A DNA stretch of 11,943 bases from Gemmatimonadota bacterium (GCA_029288095.1 JARFPW010000072.1:1-11943), one strand, 5' to 3'; positions 1-7,891 are shown, counted from the stretch's first letter. Made by a program: numbers and translations. The notes: generated from the sequence alone by a model not told the origin.

Positions 1-986
1 GTGTCCGGACTGTTGGACGGGTCGCCCCAACTGAGATGAAGGGCGACGCGGGCGCCGTCGTGGAGAGCCCTGATCCAGATGCCGTCCACCGTAGGCGCGA
101 AGTTACGTGGTGTCTGTATCACCTGGCCGACGAGCGGGACGTAGAACGGCTCCGCTGCATCCCACGCTTCGTCGCCTGGCCCAGTGGGCACGCTCGACTC
201 GACCCGGGATGCCAGGACCAGGTCGGCCGTTCGCGGCGCCAGGGTCGGTGCGAGGCTCGCCACGTAGTGGGCGACGTTCCATAGCTCCTCCGGACTGACG
301 ACCTCTGAGTCCACCGCATCGCTGTAGGCGGGCATCGGAGTGCCGTCGAGACCGGTCATCATCCGCAGGTAGATCGCGTCGGCACCGCCGCCACCGTTGA
401 ACATCCAGGGTTCGGTGAGGTCGGCGGCGCGGATCGGAAGCTCTCGCCAGTCTTCGAGCGTCGCCGTCGACTGACCACTGCCCCGGCCCGAGTCGCCATG
501 GCATTTCCAGCATTCGAGCGTCTCGTAGGCCGCCCGCCCGGACTCGATGGCTGCGGCGCCACCGCCCGGGTCGGCGGCGAGATCCGGAAGCTGAGGGTCC
601 GCCCCTTCAAAAAAGCGAGAGAAACTCTTGATGTAGGCGGTCACGTCGCGACGTTCCGCGTCGTCCAGGTTCGGCCATGCCGGCATGGCGGTCCCGGGCA
701 TACCGATCTCGAGCACACGCAGGATATCGGCGTCTGTCGGCAACTCGCCGTTGGCAGTCGTCCGGATCTGGTAGCGGGCCTGCCCGAAGTCACGTGGTTG
801 TGGAAGCATGTAGCTTGCCGCCGGGCCGTCTCCGCGGCCTTCCACTCCATGGCACTCGGCACACCACTTGTCGTAGATGACGCGCCCGTTCTCGAGGTCC
901 TGGGCGGCGGCCGGCACTGCCTGCGCGGCCATCAAGCCCAGGCCGAGGATCGACAATACCGGGCCACGCAGCGCGAAGGTGCTCAA
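1..986 (-). CDS. Secreted diheme cytochrome c with C-terminal EB_dh-type heme-binding domain (partial, 3' end cut off)
   Basis: This is likely a periplasmic electron-transfer protein of the respiratory cluster. The 328 visible residues begin with a signal peptide (about 1-29, ending near VPAAAQD). Two cytochrome c domains follow, with heme motifs C42-AE-C45-H46 and C159-WK-C162-H163. Met101 (in GTAMPAW) and Met218 (in GTPMPAY) are plausible distal ligands. From about residue 275 the sequence (VPLVGQVI, then IRALHDGARVALHLSWGDP) resembles the ethylbenzene-dehydrogenase-related family, which includes the heme b gamma subunits of DMSO-reductase-family enzymes and NxrC. That domain continues beyond the window, so its own heme ligands cannot be checked. 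The TTG start is chosen because it overlaps the previous stop in a TTGA and has a GGAGG six bases upstream. The cytochrome domains are certain. The EB_dh assignment is good but based on a partial domain. Confidence 0.85.
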   Translation of the reverse strand, partial: MSTFALRGPVLSILGLGLMAAQAVPAAAQDLENGRVIYDKWCAECHGVEGRGDGPAASYMLPQPRDFGQARYQIRTTANGELPTDADILRVLEIGMPGTAMPAWPNLDDAERRDVTAYIKSFSRFFEGADPQLPDLAADPGGGAAAIESGRAAYETLECWKCHGDSGRGSGQSTATLEDWRELPIRAADLTEPWMFNGGGGADAIYLRMMTGLDGTPMPAYSDAVDSEVVSPEELWNVAHYVASLAPTLAPRTADLVLASRVESSVPTGPGDEAWDAAEPFYVPLVGQVIQTPRNFAPTVDGIWIRALHDGARVALHLSWGDPSNSPD

Positions 987-1798
987 TGGTCACCTCCCTC
1001 GGCCGCCTCGTGCTCCTCTTCCCAGGTGCGCGGACTCCACCCTGTCTGATCGTACATGTAGAGGATTACGGCCCAGATTTCGTTCTCCTCGAGGATGTCC
1101 TCCCAGGCCGGCATCGCCGAATTCCAGGGCGTTCCTTCCTTCGGCAGCCCGGGGCCGCCCTTGGCGATTCTCCAGAAGACGTAGCTTTCGGTGAGCTGCG
1201 CGATCGTACCGTTGCTCGTGAAGTCGGCGGGGACCGGGTTGAACCCCTGGGCAAAGTGCCCGTCGCCGTCGAGTCGATCGCCATGGCAGGGCATGCAATT
1301 GCGAACGTACACGGTACTGCCGGCCGCCAGGTGCTCGGACATTTCACCGGTTGTGCGGAGCGGGTTCTCCAGACCGGCGAGCTGCATCGACTCACCGCGG
1401 AACGTGATGCGGTTAGGCGGCGCCGGATGCACGGATCGCAACGAGGGTGGAGCGCCAACGCTGGCGCTGACCTGCCGATAAGTCAGGAATCCGACGAGCA
1501 GCGGAAGCGCGATCAGCATAGACGTGCGCAGGACCTTCTTGTCCGCGTCGACCGCTACCGAATGGATCGGCTCCTTGAACTGCTTCCAGCGCGTCTCGTC
1601 AGCGCTCACGTAAAGCAGCACGCCGACCAACGCCGTGGCCATGAACTGCAGCACCACCGACGCCGGGACCGGCGCACTTTCGATGCCGATCAGCGGAGGC
1701 AAGACCGAGATGCCGAACTTGAACAGCAAGTAGGACCCGATGAGCAGCAGAACTGCCTGCCAGAAAGGATGGCGGACTCCGCGGGGTTCGTTCATCAT
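983..1798 (-). CDS. Membrane-anchored monoheme cytochrome c
   Basis: A 271-residue c-type cytochrome, probably an electron carrier or structural subunit next to the CydA-like protein. The N-terminal 110 residues contain three predicted membrane helices (about 12-33, 44-66 and 91-107). The remainder is a periplasmic cytochrome c domain with one heme motif, C168-MP-C171-H172, and a probable distal ligand Met229 in NSAMPAWED. Around it are PADFT, YVFWRIAKGGPGLP and EIWAVILYMYDQTG, typical of class I cytochrome c domains in oxidase-type gene clusters. The first ATG overlaps the stop of the upstream gene as ATGA. The next codon is also ATG, so the start could shift by one residue. Three helices plus one heme is longer than a simple tethered cytochrome and suggests a real place in a membrane complex (inference). 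Confidence 0.88.
   Translation of the reverse strand: MMNEPRGVRHPFWQAVLLLIGSYLLFKFGISVLPPLIGIESAPVPASVVLQFMATALVGVLLYVSADETRWKQFKEPIHSVAVDADKKVLRTSMLIALPLLVGFLTYRQVSASVGAPPSLRSVHPAPPNRITFRGESMQLAGLENPLRTTGEMSEHLAAGSTVYVRNCMPCHGDRLDGDGHFAQGFNPVPADFTSNGTIAQLTESYVFWRIAKGGPGLPKEGTPWNSAMPAWEDILEENEIWAVILYMYDQTGWSPRTWEEEHEAAEGGDH
993..997 (-). promoter_or_regulatory. Shine-Dalgarno deciding the TTG start of the diheme/EB_dh cytochrome
   Basis: On the minus strand GGAGG lies six bases before TTG at 986. It sits inside the last codons of the upstream cytochrome gene, whose TGA stop overlaps the TTG. The unusual start codon is supported by this site and by the signal peptide that begins immediately after it. 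A nearby ATG at 993 opens a different frame with no cytochrome motifs. Confidence 0.7.
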
Positions 1799-2577
1799 TC
1801 TGCTCCGCCGGCGAGATACGTCACCATTGCTTCCAGTTCGGATTCCGTGAGCAGCTCTCCGAAGGTGGCGGGCATGGTCCCGGCGAGTGCTTCGAACCCG
1901 GTTGCCGTATCCGCGGCCGGATCGATGATCGAGCGGCGGAGGTAGTCGAGTTCGAGTCCGGCCATCTCAGAGAGCGCCGGACCGATTCCGCCCGGTGAGG
2001 CCCCGTACGCATGGCAGGCCGTGCAGCCGAGCGATTGGACGAGCGCCGCTGCGTCGATGTCCCCTGGAGCGGCGTCACCATCCGTGACCGGGTCGGCCGG
2101 CGTCGGCGGCGGCCCATCGTCCGAGCCCGCAAAATCAGCTCCCGTGACGGTCACCTCACCCCCCTGGCTCTCCAGGAACGCCACCAGGCTCCAGATCTGG
2201 GCATCGGAGAGGGTTCGGCTCATATCCGGCATGATCGGCTGAAAGCCCTCGACGACGTAGGCGCCCGGATCCACGAGCGACTCGTACAGGTAGTCCTTGC
2301 ACGACTTCCCGGGTTCGCGAGTCTCGCACGTGCTGCCGGCCGTTCCCAGGATATCCGGCGCCCGGGTGCCCAGTCCGTGACAGGCGGTGCATCCGCCACC
2401 GCTGCCGGCGTACAGATTCTCACCGGCGGCGACCAGCTCCTCCGGTGAGACGTCGGCGCTCAGTACGAGTTCCTCCGGGACGTCCGATTGCACCTGCGGA
2501 ATCATGTTGGCGACGGCTGTATAGACGCCTAGTGTCCCGAGCACGACGAACGCAACTGCCAGGTTCGTGCGCCACAT
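1795..2577 (-). CDS. Membrane-anchored diheme cytochrome c
   Basis: A 260-residue protein with one N-terminal membrane segment (about 5-24) that looks like an uncleaved anchor, followed by two cytochrome c domains. The first has C63-TA-C66-H67 and likely Met116 or Met119 as distal ligand (QPIMPDM). The second has C185-TA-C188-H189 and likely Met235 (GTMPATF). A flexible Pro/Asp/Gly-rich linker (about 150-175) joins them. Extra cysteines at 84 and 93 in the first domain could form a disulfide. The ATG follows the stop of the CydA-like gene with a single base between, and a GGGGAGG ribosome site lies inside the end of that gene, so translation is probably coupled. The role is inferred to be electron delivery to, or removal from, the CydA-like partner. 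Confidence 0.9.
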   Translation of the reverse strand: MWRTNLAVAFVVLGTLGVYTAVANMIPQVQSDVPEELVLSADVSPEELVAAGENLYAGSGGGCTACHGLGTRAPDILGTAGSTCETREPGKSCKDYLYESLVDPGAYVVEGFQPIMPDMSRTLSDAQIWSLVAFLESQGGEVTVTGADFAGSDDGPPPTPADPVTDGDAAPGDIDAAALVQSLGCTACHAYGASPGGIGPALSEMAGLELDYLRRSIIDPAADTATGFEALAGTMPATFGELLTESELEAMVTYLAGGAE

Positions 2578-2578
2578 G

Positions 2579-4372
2579 TCAGACCTCCCCTCCCCTCGAT
2601 ACGGCAGTCACGAGATCAGCCGGGTCCTTGTGAGCAGGTTTCTCCGCCAGCCCGCCAAGCCAGAAAATGATCGCTACCAGAGACAGGAAGATGAGCACGC
2701 ACACGCTGATCATCGTAGCCGCCGGACCGAGCGCCGGCGTCGCTGCCTGGGCGCTCGTATCACGGATCACTTCGTAAACGTGCCAATGCTGGCGGATACC
2801 GCTGCGTGCGAAGCCCATCAGGCCCATCAGCCAGGTGAACGTCACGGCAAGGACGAACAGCGCGTACTGCGACCGGGGTGGCATCTGGCCCCATCGGATT
2901 TCACCGCGCGACTTGGCCCCGCGCAGCATCATCACGTCCAGCACGACAACCAGCAGCATCGCCGCGAGGACGGCGAGCACCTGGTAGACGCTGAACCCGA
3001 TCCGAACGATCGCGGTGACGAAATAGCCGTAGACTCCATAGAACGTGACCACGACCGCCGCGATCGCGAGCGCGGCACCCTGGGCGATCGTTCCCGATCG
3101 CGCCCAGTTCACTACGGGTATCTTGTTCGCGCGTCGGTACAGCATGAAGGACAGGAACGTCGTCAGGATCATCAGGTTGACGGCCGTGTTCTTCGCGCTC
3201 ATCACTCCGAGTGCGCCGAGGAACGGGTGGTGCGTACCACCCATCGCGGCGATCTCGTCCCGGCTGGCGATGATCGTGTGCGGAGTCGCCCAAACGATGA
3301 CTCCGGCCACCAGAACGACCAACATGTATTTGACGTACGGTGTAAACCGTTCGGCTCCTGGGATTCGGCCCATCCCGATCCACAGGTAGTAGTTGCCCGC
3401 GAGGAACAGGACACCGATCAGGAAGGCCTGAATGATCCACAGCCAGCTCATGAAACCACCCATCATGGTGATTCCCATCTGCTGGTTGAACTCGTAGATC
3501 TCGCGGCCCAGGTAGTAGCCGGCAAACGGCAGAACGATCAACGCGCCGATCGCGATGAAGTTGCCGATATAACCCATCCAGTCGTAGTGGGCGCGCTCCT
3601 CGTCCGTCTTCGCAGCGAGAAACCGGTAGGCCGCGTACATCCCGACGATCGCCCCTCCGAACACGACGTTCGCGAGGATCCGGTGGATGTTGATCGGCAT
3701 CCAGGTCGCGTTGAAGATCGCGCTCCACAGCTGCACCTGGTCGGGAGCGGTATCGGCGGCGACTTCCGCCGGCGGGCTCATCATGTAGGTGAGCCAGCCG
3801 TTCGCGATGAACATCACGATCGTGCCCCAGACGTTGAGCAGGATCCCGAGTCCCCAGTGGCCGTACTTGGCTTTTCCCTCACTCCAGCGGTCCCAACCGT
3901 AGTAGTAGAGGTAGAGCGTGAACGATTCGACGATGAACAGTGCGGCGTAGAGCCACATCGAAGGACCGAAGATCGTGGTCAGGTAGGACCAGAACACTGG
4001 ATACAGTGAGGAGAGCGCGAAGGTCAGCATCGCTCCCCAGATCGCGGTCGCGCTGTAGGCGATCAACAGAAGCCGCGTGAACTCCTTGGCCAGCTTGTCG
4101 TACCGTTTGTCGCCTCCGAAGATGGCGATCGCCTCCACGACGATCGCGAACATCGGCACCCCGAGTACGAACGCGGCGAACATGAGGTGGACCTGTGCGG
4201 TGATCCAGATGGCGCCGCGGGCCCCGATGACCGGGAAGTCGCCGTAGCGGCGAATCTGCGAGGCATCCTGGGCCAGCAGCTCTCCCGCTCCCACAAGTGC
4301 GAGCAGGCCGAAGGCGACGAGTACGAGGCCGACACCCCAGAAAGCTCGACGGTGACGCAGTGATTCGCTCAT
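2579..4372 (-). CDS. CydA-like membrane protein, cytochrome bd oxidase superfamily subunit I
   Basis: A 597-residue protein with about 14 predicted membrane helices, longer than classical CydA with nine. Features seen: QVHLMFAAFVLGVPMF with His62, corresponding to the His of the first CydA helix; FIVESFTLYLYYYGWDRW (148-163), matching the CydA segment ending in GWDR; and NINIH-type context PINIHRILANVVFGG with His230, corresponding to the second conserved heme His. I do not see the classical quinol-loop motif. An extra helix (11-33) precedes the canonical first one, and a His-rich loop (365, 381, 382) and GIRQHWHVYEVIRDTS (525-540) occur near the C-terminus. The ATG at 4372 is chosen because it overlaps the upstream stop as ATGA and has GGGAGAG upstream. 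An upstream in-frame start at 4486 would add 38 residues with no membrane character. No CydB gene follows. Whether it reduces O2, NO or another acceptor cannot be read from sequence. Confidence 0.85.
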   Translation of the reverse strand: MSESLRHRRAFWGVGLVLVAFGLLALVGAGELLAQDASQIRRYGDFPVIGARGAIWITAQVHLMFAAFVLGVPMFAIVVEAIAIFGGDKRYDKLAKEFTRLLLIAYSATAIWGAMLTFALSSLYPVFWSYLTTIFGPSMWLYAALFIVESFTLYLYYYGWDRWSEGKAKYGHWGLGILLNVWGTIVMFIANGWLTYMMSPPAEVAADTAPDQVQLWSAIFNATWMPINIHRILANVVFGGAIVGMYAAYRFLAAKTDEERAHYDWMGYIGNFIAIGALIVLPFAGYYLGREIYEFNQQMGITMMGGFMSWLWIIQAFLIGVLFLAGNYYLWIGMGRIPGAERFTPYVKYMLVVLVAGVIVWATPHTIIASRDEIAAMGGTHHPFLGALGVMSAKNTAVNLMILTTFLSFMLYRRANKIPVVNWARSGTIAQGAALAIAAVVVTFYGVYGYFVTAIVRIGFSVYQVLAVLAAMLLVVVLDVMMLRGAKSRGEIRWGQMPPRSQYALFVLAVTFTWLMGLMGFARSGIRQHWHVYEVIRDTSAQAATPALGPAATMISVCVLIFLSLVAIIFWLGGLAEKPAHKDPADLVTAVSRGGEV

Positions 4373-5649
4373 CGATCTCTCCCGAGGAAGAACGGCCTGC
4401 GGCGCGAGAAATCGACCGGCATCCTGCTCCGCATCTGGCTCAACATCTCCGCTGTGACCTCTTCGTGTCCGTTCTGTTTGGCCCACGACTCGACTCTGTC
4501 CACGACGACGCCCCGCACGAACGACGGGATGCGGTTAACCCGGGCCTCGGCCTCGGGAGTCCAGGGCATTTCCGCCGCTCGCGTATCTGAGCCGTACGTC
4601 ACGGAGGCGACGGCGGGCCGAATCAGCTCGGCGTCGCCCGAGGGGTCGTAGGCGCACGATTCGTCCGCCCCCAGCGGATCCCCCGTGTTGGCGTAGGCTC
4701 GCGCCCTGCACCCGCCGCATACCTCCCGGTATTCGCAGGCCCCGCACTTTCCGCCGAGCGACGGCTCCCGCAGGGAAGCGAACAGCTCCGAATCGTTCCA
4801 GATTTCCGAAAACGTGGCCTGCGTCAGGTCTCCCGCGACGGCCGGCATGTAAGGGCACGGTGTGACCTTCCCTTCCGGCGTGATGCGGCAGTAGTGAACG
4901 CCGCACGGACAACGTGTTTCGTAGTTGAGCAGTGGCGAGTCCGAGTCCGCTTCGTACGCGTGGCGCATGATCTGCGGCTGGCACTTCGAGCGTACCATCA
5001 TGCGGCCGCGGTACTTCGCCTCGAGCAGCAGGAGTTCTGCGAGCACGGAGTCATTTTCCTCCGGCGACATGCCTCGCATGCCCTCGCCGCGGCCTGTTTC
5101 GACCAGGAAGTAGAGGTTGAACGAGACCGCGCCCTTATCGGCGGCCCAGTCCACGAGCTCCGCCAGCTCCGCCCGATTCCCGCGGGTCACGGTCGTCTGG
5201 ATGATGAAGTCGAGTTCGTGCGTCGCCAGACGATCGACAGCTGCCAGGGTCTGCTCGAGCGCCCCGGTTCCATGACGGAATCGATCGTGATACGTCGGGC
5301 TCAAGGAATCGACGCTGATGGCCACACCCTGCACTCCGGCTGCTTTCAGGGATGTGATCCGTGCGTCAGAGAGTCCGATCCCGTTCGTACCGACGACGAC
5401 CGTGGCGCCACCCGCACTCGCGTGCGCCGCGATCGTCTCGAGGTCTTCTCTCACCAGGGGCTCGCCACCCGAGAGGATCAGCATCGGGGACGGGTTGGCG
5501 GCGAGGATCTCATCGACGACCCGCAGGCAGTCGGCCGTCGCGAGTTCGGAGGCGGCAGAGTGCCAGGAGCCGGCGGAGATATAGCAGTGGGCGCACGCCA
5601 GGTTGCAGCGCTGCGTGATGTTCCATGCTACGACGTGCGGAATCGGCAC
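4369..5649 (-). CDS. Radical SAM/SPASM enzyme of the AhbD/NirJ heme-modifying type with C-terminal PCP_red-like domain
   Basis: A 426-residue protein. The radical SAM core shows C15-NLA-C19-AH-C22 for the SAM-binding [4Fe-4S] cluster and GGEPL at 61-65. A SPASM-like region follows with C247, C249, C254, C265, C302, C305, C311, C314 and C332. The wording CRITPEGKVTPCPYMP, AGDLTQATFSEIW and CEYREVCGGCRARAY is like AhbD (Fe-coproporphyrin decarboxylation to heme) and NirJ (heme d1 synthesis). Residues 362-410 form a PCP_red-like tail (PWTPEAEARVNRIPSFVRG, then NGHEEVTAEML) not usual for those enzymes. The start is GTG, two bases after the stop of the upstream stress-protein gene. Its stop overlaps the CydA-like start. 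Position between a stress-type protein and an oxidase-like gene suggests cofactor supply to the oxidase (inference). A peptide-maturing SPASM enzyme is the main alternative. Confidence 0.85.
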   Translation of the reverse strand: MPIPHVVAWNITQRCNLACAHCYISAGSWHSAASELATADCLRVVDEILAANPSPMLILSGGEPLVREDLETIAAHASAGGATVVVGTNGIGLSDARITSLKAAGVQGVAISVDSLSPTYHDRFRHGTGALEQTLAAVDRLATHELDFIIQTTVTRGNRAELAELVDWAADKGAVSFNLYFLVETGRGEGMRGMSPEENDSVLAELLLLEAKYRGRMMVRSKCQPQIMRHAYEADSDSPLLNYETRCPCGVHYCRITPEGKVTPCPYMPAVAGDLTQATFSEIWNDSELFASLREPSLGGKCGACEYREVCGGCRARAYANTGDPLGADESCAYDPSGDAELIRPAVASVTYGSDTRAAEMPWTPEAEARVNRIPSFVRGVVVDRVESWAKQNGHEEVTAEMLSQMRSRMPVDFSRRRPFFLGRDR

Positions 5650-5651
5650 TC

Positions 5652-7733
5652 TCAGTCAGACTCCGCCATGAATTCCTCGACGGCTTTCTTCGCTTGCTCC
5701 GGCGTCGCCGTCTTGAAGTCCACCGGGCACGCGTCCGCCTGCTCCTCCATGTCCCGGATCGGGCAGCGCGTCACTCCGCTCGCCTTGGCCTCCTCGATGA
5801 ACTTGCGCATCTCAGGAGTGATCCCATCTAGCCCTTCGGCCGCTGCCTGGATCTGCTTCGTCTGCAGTTCCTTGAACATCACCAGCATCGTGTCCATGTC
5901 GAACGTGTCCGCCTCGATCATCGCCTGCTTGTTGTCATCCATGACCATGGTCGTGACGCGATACATCCCGTTCTCGCGCGCAAACTTCTCCACCGTATTG
6001 CGGGCAAGTGGTCTCGCGATGAGCGGAACAGCCTTGAGACGGGCGAACCCTTCGGCAGTCCACTCGATCGGGTCGGTCTCGACTCGCTCCCGGCTCAGGA
6101 CGTTGCTGGTGACCGGACATTTCGTCTCGACCATCGGCGTTTCCGGAATCGGGTCGGCATCGCTTCCGACGACAACGGTGCGGGCCATCGCCTGTTCGGC
6201 CTTCAGCTCCGCGAGCGCCAGTTCTTCGGCGGTGCCGATGCCCATGATCAGCTGCATGTGCGTCGGGAGCAGCTTGGTGATCGCCTCGTCGAGTCGTTCG
6301 TTCGTGACGATCGGAAGCTCCTCGGGAGTCACGACCGGCCCCGCACCATTGCCGTTGGCGGTTCCGTTTGCCGCGGCTTCCTGCTTCGTCGGTCCGTCCA
6401 CGAACGCCGCCGCGTATCGACTACCCGGACCGTGATGCTCCAGGACGAATTCCTCTACGGCCTTTCGAGCGATCCCGAGGGCGAACGGCGGTACGCGGAG
6501 GATCCTGACCTCCGCCTCGGGCGTCCACTCGAGACCCTTCTCGCCGTCCTCTTCGATCCACGGGATTTCGTCGGGACGGACATCAGTCGTTCCGACGAGC
6601 AGCGTGTTTACCTCCGCGGCGCGAACGACCTCTTCGGCCTGCGATCCGATTTCGGTTCCTTCGATGCGGTGCGACCCGTGGCGGGCCAGGACCAGCAGCG
6701 AGGGATTCTCTTCCTCTGCCCACTGCAGGATCACCTGGAACGGCTTGCCGACGAGAATCTGGGTCTCGATTTCGAGGTCCGGATACTCACTGGCCATCAC
6801 CATCGCCCGCTTCACGTTCGCCTTGCAGAGTCTCAGCAGGCCCTTATCGATGATGTTGTTATGGAGCTCTTCCTGCTCTTCGAACTTGAAGACCTTCGAG
6901 GCCTGTACCGAGAGTACGTCCTTGATGTTGTTGAAGACGGCGTGGTGGTATTCGACGTCGAAGGCGCTGCCGACGAACAGCTTGCAGTCGTATTCGCTGG
7001 CCATCTCGAGGGCCATGCGCATGCACTTGTACGAGTAGGCCGACCCGTCGATGCAGACCATGATGGATCCGCCTTCGATGGGACGCTCGTCGCGGACCAC
7101 CAGGATGTCCTTCTCAATCTTCCTCAGCGCGCGCCACGCGACGCCACCGATGCGGCTGTACGCCTGCCGGCCGATGCCATACGCACCGATCGCGACGAGG
7201 TCGTAGTCCCGCTCACTCTTGCCAGCGAGCTTCTCGTCGTGCTCTTCGTCTTCGGCGATGATCCTACCGTCATCACCCACCTGCACGTCGCTGCGGACGT
7301 TCTCACCGCCGTCGTACTTGTCGGCGATGTTGGGGTCGAAGCCGATCAGGCTGGGGAGTTGTCCTGCACCCTTGTTCGCCTCGTTGGCGATCTCCTCGAA
7401 GTTGATGCCTTCGAGCAGTTGCCTCGTGAGATCTACTCCGGCGGCTTTCGCCTTCTTGTCGACTTCGTCGAGGAAGCTGTCCGAGATCAACTGCAGGCCC
7501 TTCTCGATCAGCTTGTCATGGATCTTCCGCTGCCGGCGTATTTCCTGGGGTTCCTGGAACTGGGCGGGAAGACCGACTTCGAGCTGACGAAAACGCACGT
7601 CGTGGAGGCGGGCGGCATACACGTGGGTCGCGGTGATGCGCCCCTGGCTGAGTTTGCAGATCTCGACGGCGCGATCCACCGCCAGATCCGAATGCGCAGA
7701 GTTGTCGACCGGAACGAGGACCTCACGGTACAT
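5652..7733 (-). CDS. Large tandem universal stress protein with two PCP_red-like domains
   Basis: A 693-residue cytoplasmic protein, far longer than the usual 140-300 residues of Usp proteins. The first Usp domain begins MYREVLVPVDNS and ends around GAYGIGRQAYSRIGG (183-197) and DILVVRD, with an insertion of about 55 residues at 122-176 rich in Gly and acidic residues. The second Usp domain runs from about 223 (SIMVCIDGSAYS) to ARHGSHRIEGTEIGS (350-364), a Usp nucleotide-loop pattern. The first PCP_red-like segment is at 401-434 (EWTPEAEVRILRVPPFALG). After a low-complexity Ala/Asn/Gly linker comes a second at 556-605 (EWTAEGFARLKAVPLIARP). The C-terminal third has three Cys-Pro pairs (539, 657, 669). 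The ATG at 7733 is preferred over an upstream GTG at 7757 because it has its own Shine-Dalgarno and matches the usual Usp N-terminus. It is the first gene behind the 7958-7987 promoter. Function unknown; nucleotide binding is plausible. Confidence 0.85.
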   Translation of the reverse strand: MYREVLVPVDNSAHSDLAVDRAVEICKLSQGRITATHVYAARLHDVRFRQLEVGLPAQFQEPQEIRRQRKIHDKLIEKGLQLISDSFLDEVDKKAKAAGVDLTRQLLEGINFEEIANEANKGAGQLPSLIGFDPNIADKYDGGENVRSDVQVGDDGRIIAEDEEHDEKLAGKSERDYDLVAIGAYGIGRQAYSRIGGVAWRALRKIEKDILVVRDERPIEGGSIMVCIDGSAYSYKCMRMALEMASEYDCKLFVGSAFDVEYHHAVFNNIKDVLSVQASKVFKFEEQEELHNNIIDKGLLRLCKANVKRAMVMASEYPDLEIETQILVGKPFQVILQWAEEENPSLLVLARHGSHRIEGTEIGSQAEEVVRAAEVNTLLVGTTDVRPDEIPWIEEDGEKGLEWTPEAEVRILRVPPFALGIARKAVEEFVLEHHGPGSRYAAAFVDGPTKQEAAANGTANGNGAGPVVTPEELPIVTNERLDEAITKLLPTHMQLIMGIGTAEELALAELKAEQAMARTVVVGSDADPIPETPMVETKCPVTSNVLSRERVETDPIEWTAEGFARLKAVPLIARPLARNTVEKFARENGMYRVTTMVMDDNKQAMIEADTFDMDTMLVMFKELQTKQIQAAAEGLDGITPEMRKFIEEAKASGVTRCPIRDMEEQADACPVDFKTATPEQAKKAVEEFMAESD

Positions 7734-7738
7734 CAACA

Positions 7739-7742
7739 CCTC
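7739..7742 (-). promoter_or_regulatory. Shine-Dalgarno deciding the start of the universal stress protein
   Basis: The minus strand reads CCGAGGTGTTGATG. GAGG lies five bases before the ATG at 7733, while the upstream in-frame GTG at 7757 has no such site. The protein from 7733 starts with the canonical Usp first strand. Confidence 0.6.
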
Positions 7743-7874
7743 GGATGTTTGAGCCACACCGTGCTATACCTGGAATCAAGATCGCCGCGGTTGCTGTCCG
7801 CCTCGACCCGTCCTTCGCATCTATCGAACGAGCGACACGTCCGCCGAGGCAGCAGTCGCCATCTATACGCGGAA

Positions 7875-7891
7875 CGGGCCTGTTCGGCCCG
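7875..7891. other. Perfect inverted repeat in the leader of the respiratory operon
   Basis: CGGGCC-TGTTC-GGCCCG is a 6-bp GC stem with a 5-base loop, lying in the untranslated leader between the proposed promoter and the stress-protein start. No T-run follows on either strand, so a simple intrinsic terminator is unlikely. It could be leader RNA structure or chance in GC-rich DNA. Confidence 0.35.

Noticed and set aside
2567..4009. Long open frame of 480 codons on the plus strand opposite the CydA-like gene.
   Set aside because: Its translation is rich in Arg, His, Asp and Gln with no domain, helix or motif. The minus strand carries a clear membrane protein over the same bases, so this is an antisense shadow of GC-rich coding DNA.
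4373..4486. N-terminal extension of the CydA-like protein by 38 residues from an upstream ATG at 4486.
   Set aside because: The extension is charged, lies inside the radical SAM gene and has no family resemblance. The ATG at 4372 has an ATGA overlap and a good ribosome site.
4894..6435. Plus-strand open frame of 513 codons spanning the radical SAM and stress-protein genes.
   Set aside because: It crosses the junction of two well-supported genes on the other strand and its translation is low-complexity Ser/Ala/Arg-rich with no domain.
7776..7862. Two tiny end-to-end upstream frames (13 and 14 codons) in the leader of the stress-protein gene.
   Set aside because: Neither has a Shine-Dalgarno site and such short frames arise by chance. 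Kept only as a remark under the leader.
7875..7891. GC hairpin considered as an intrinsic terminator.
   Set aside because: No T-run follows on either strand and it lies downstream of a good promoter, where termination would block the operon unless regulated.
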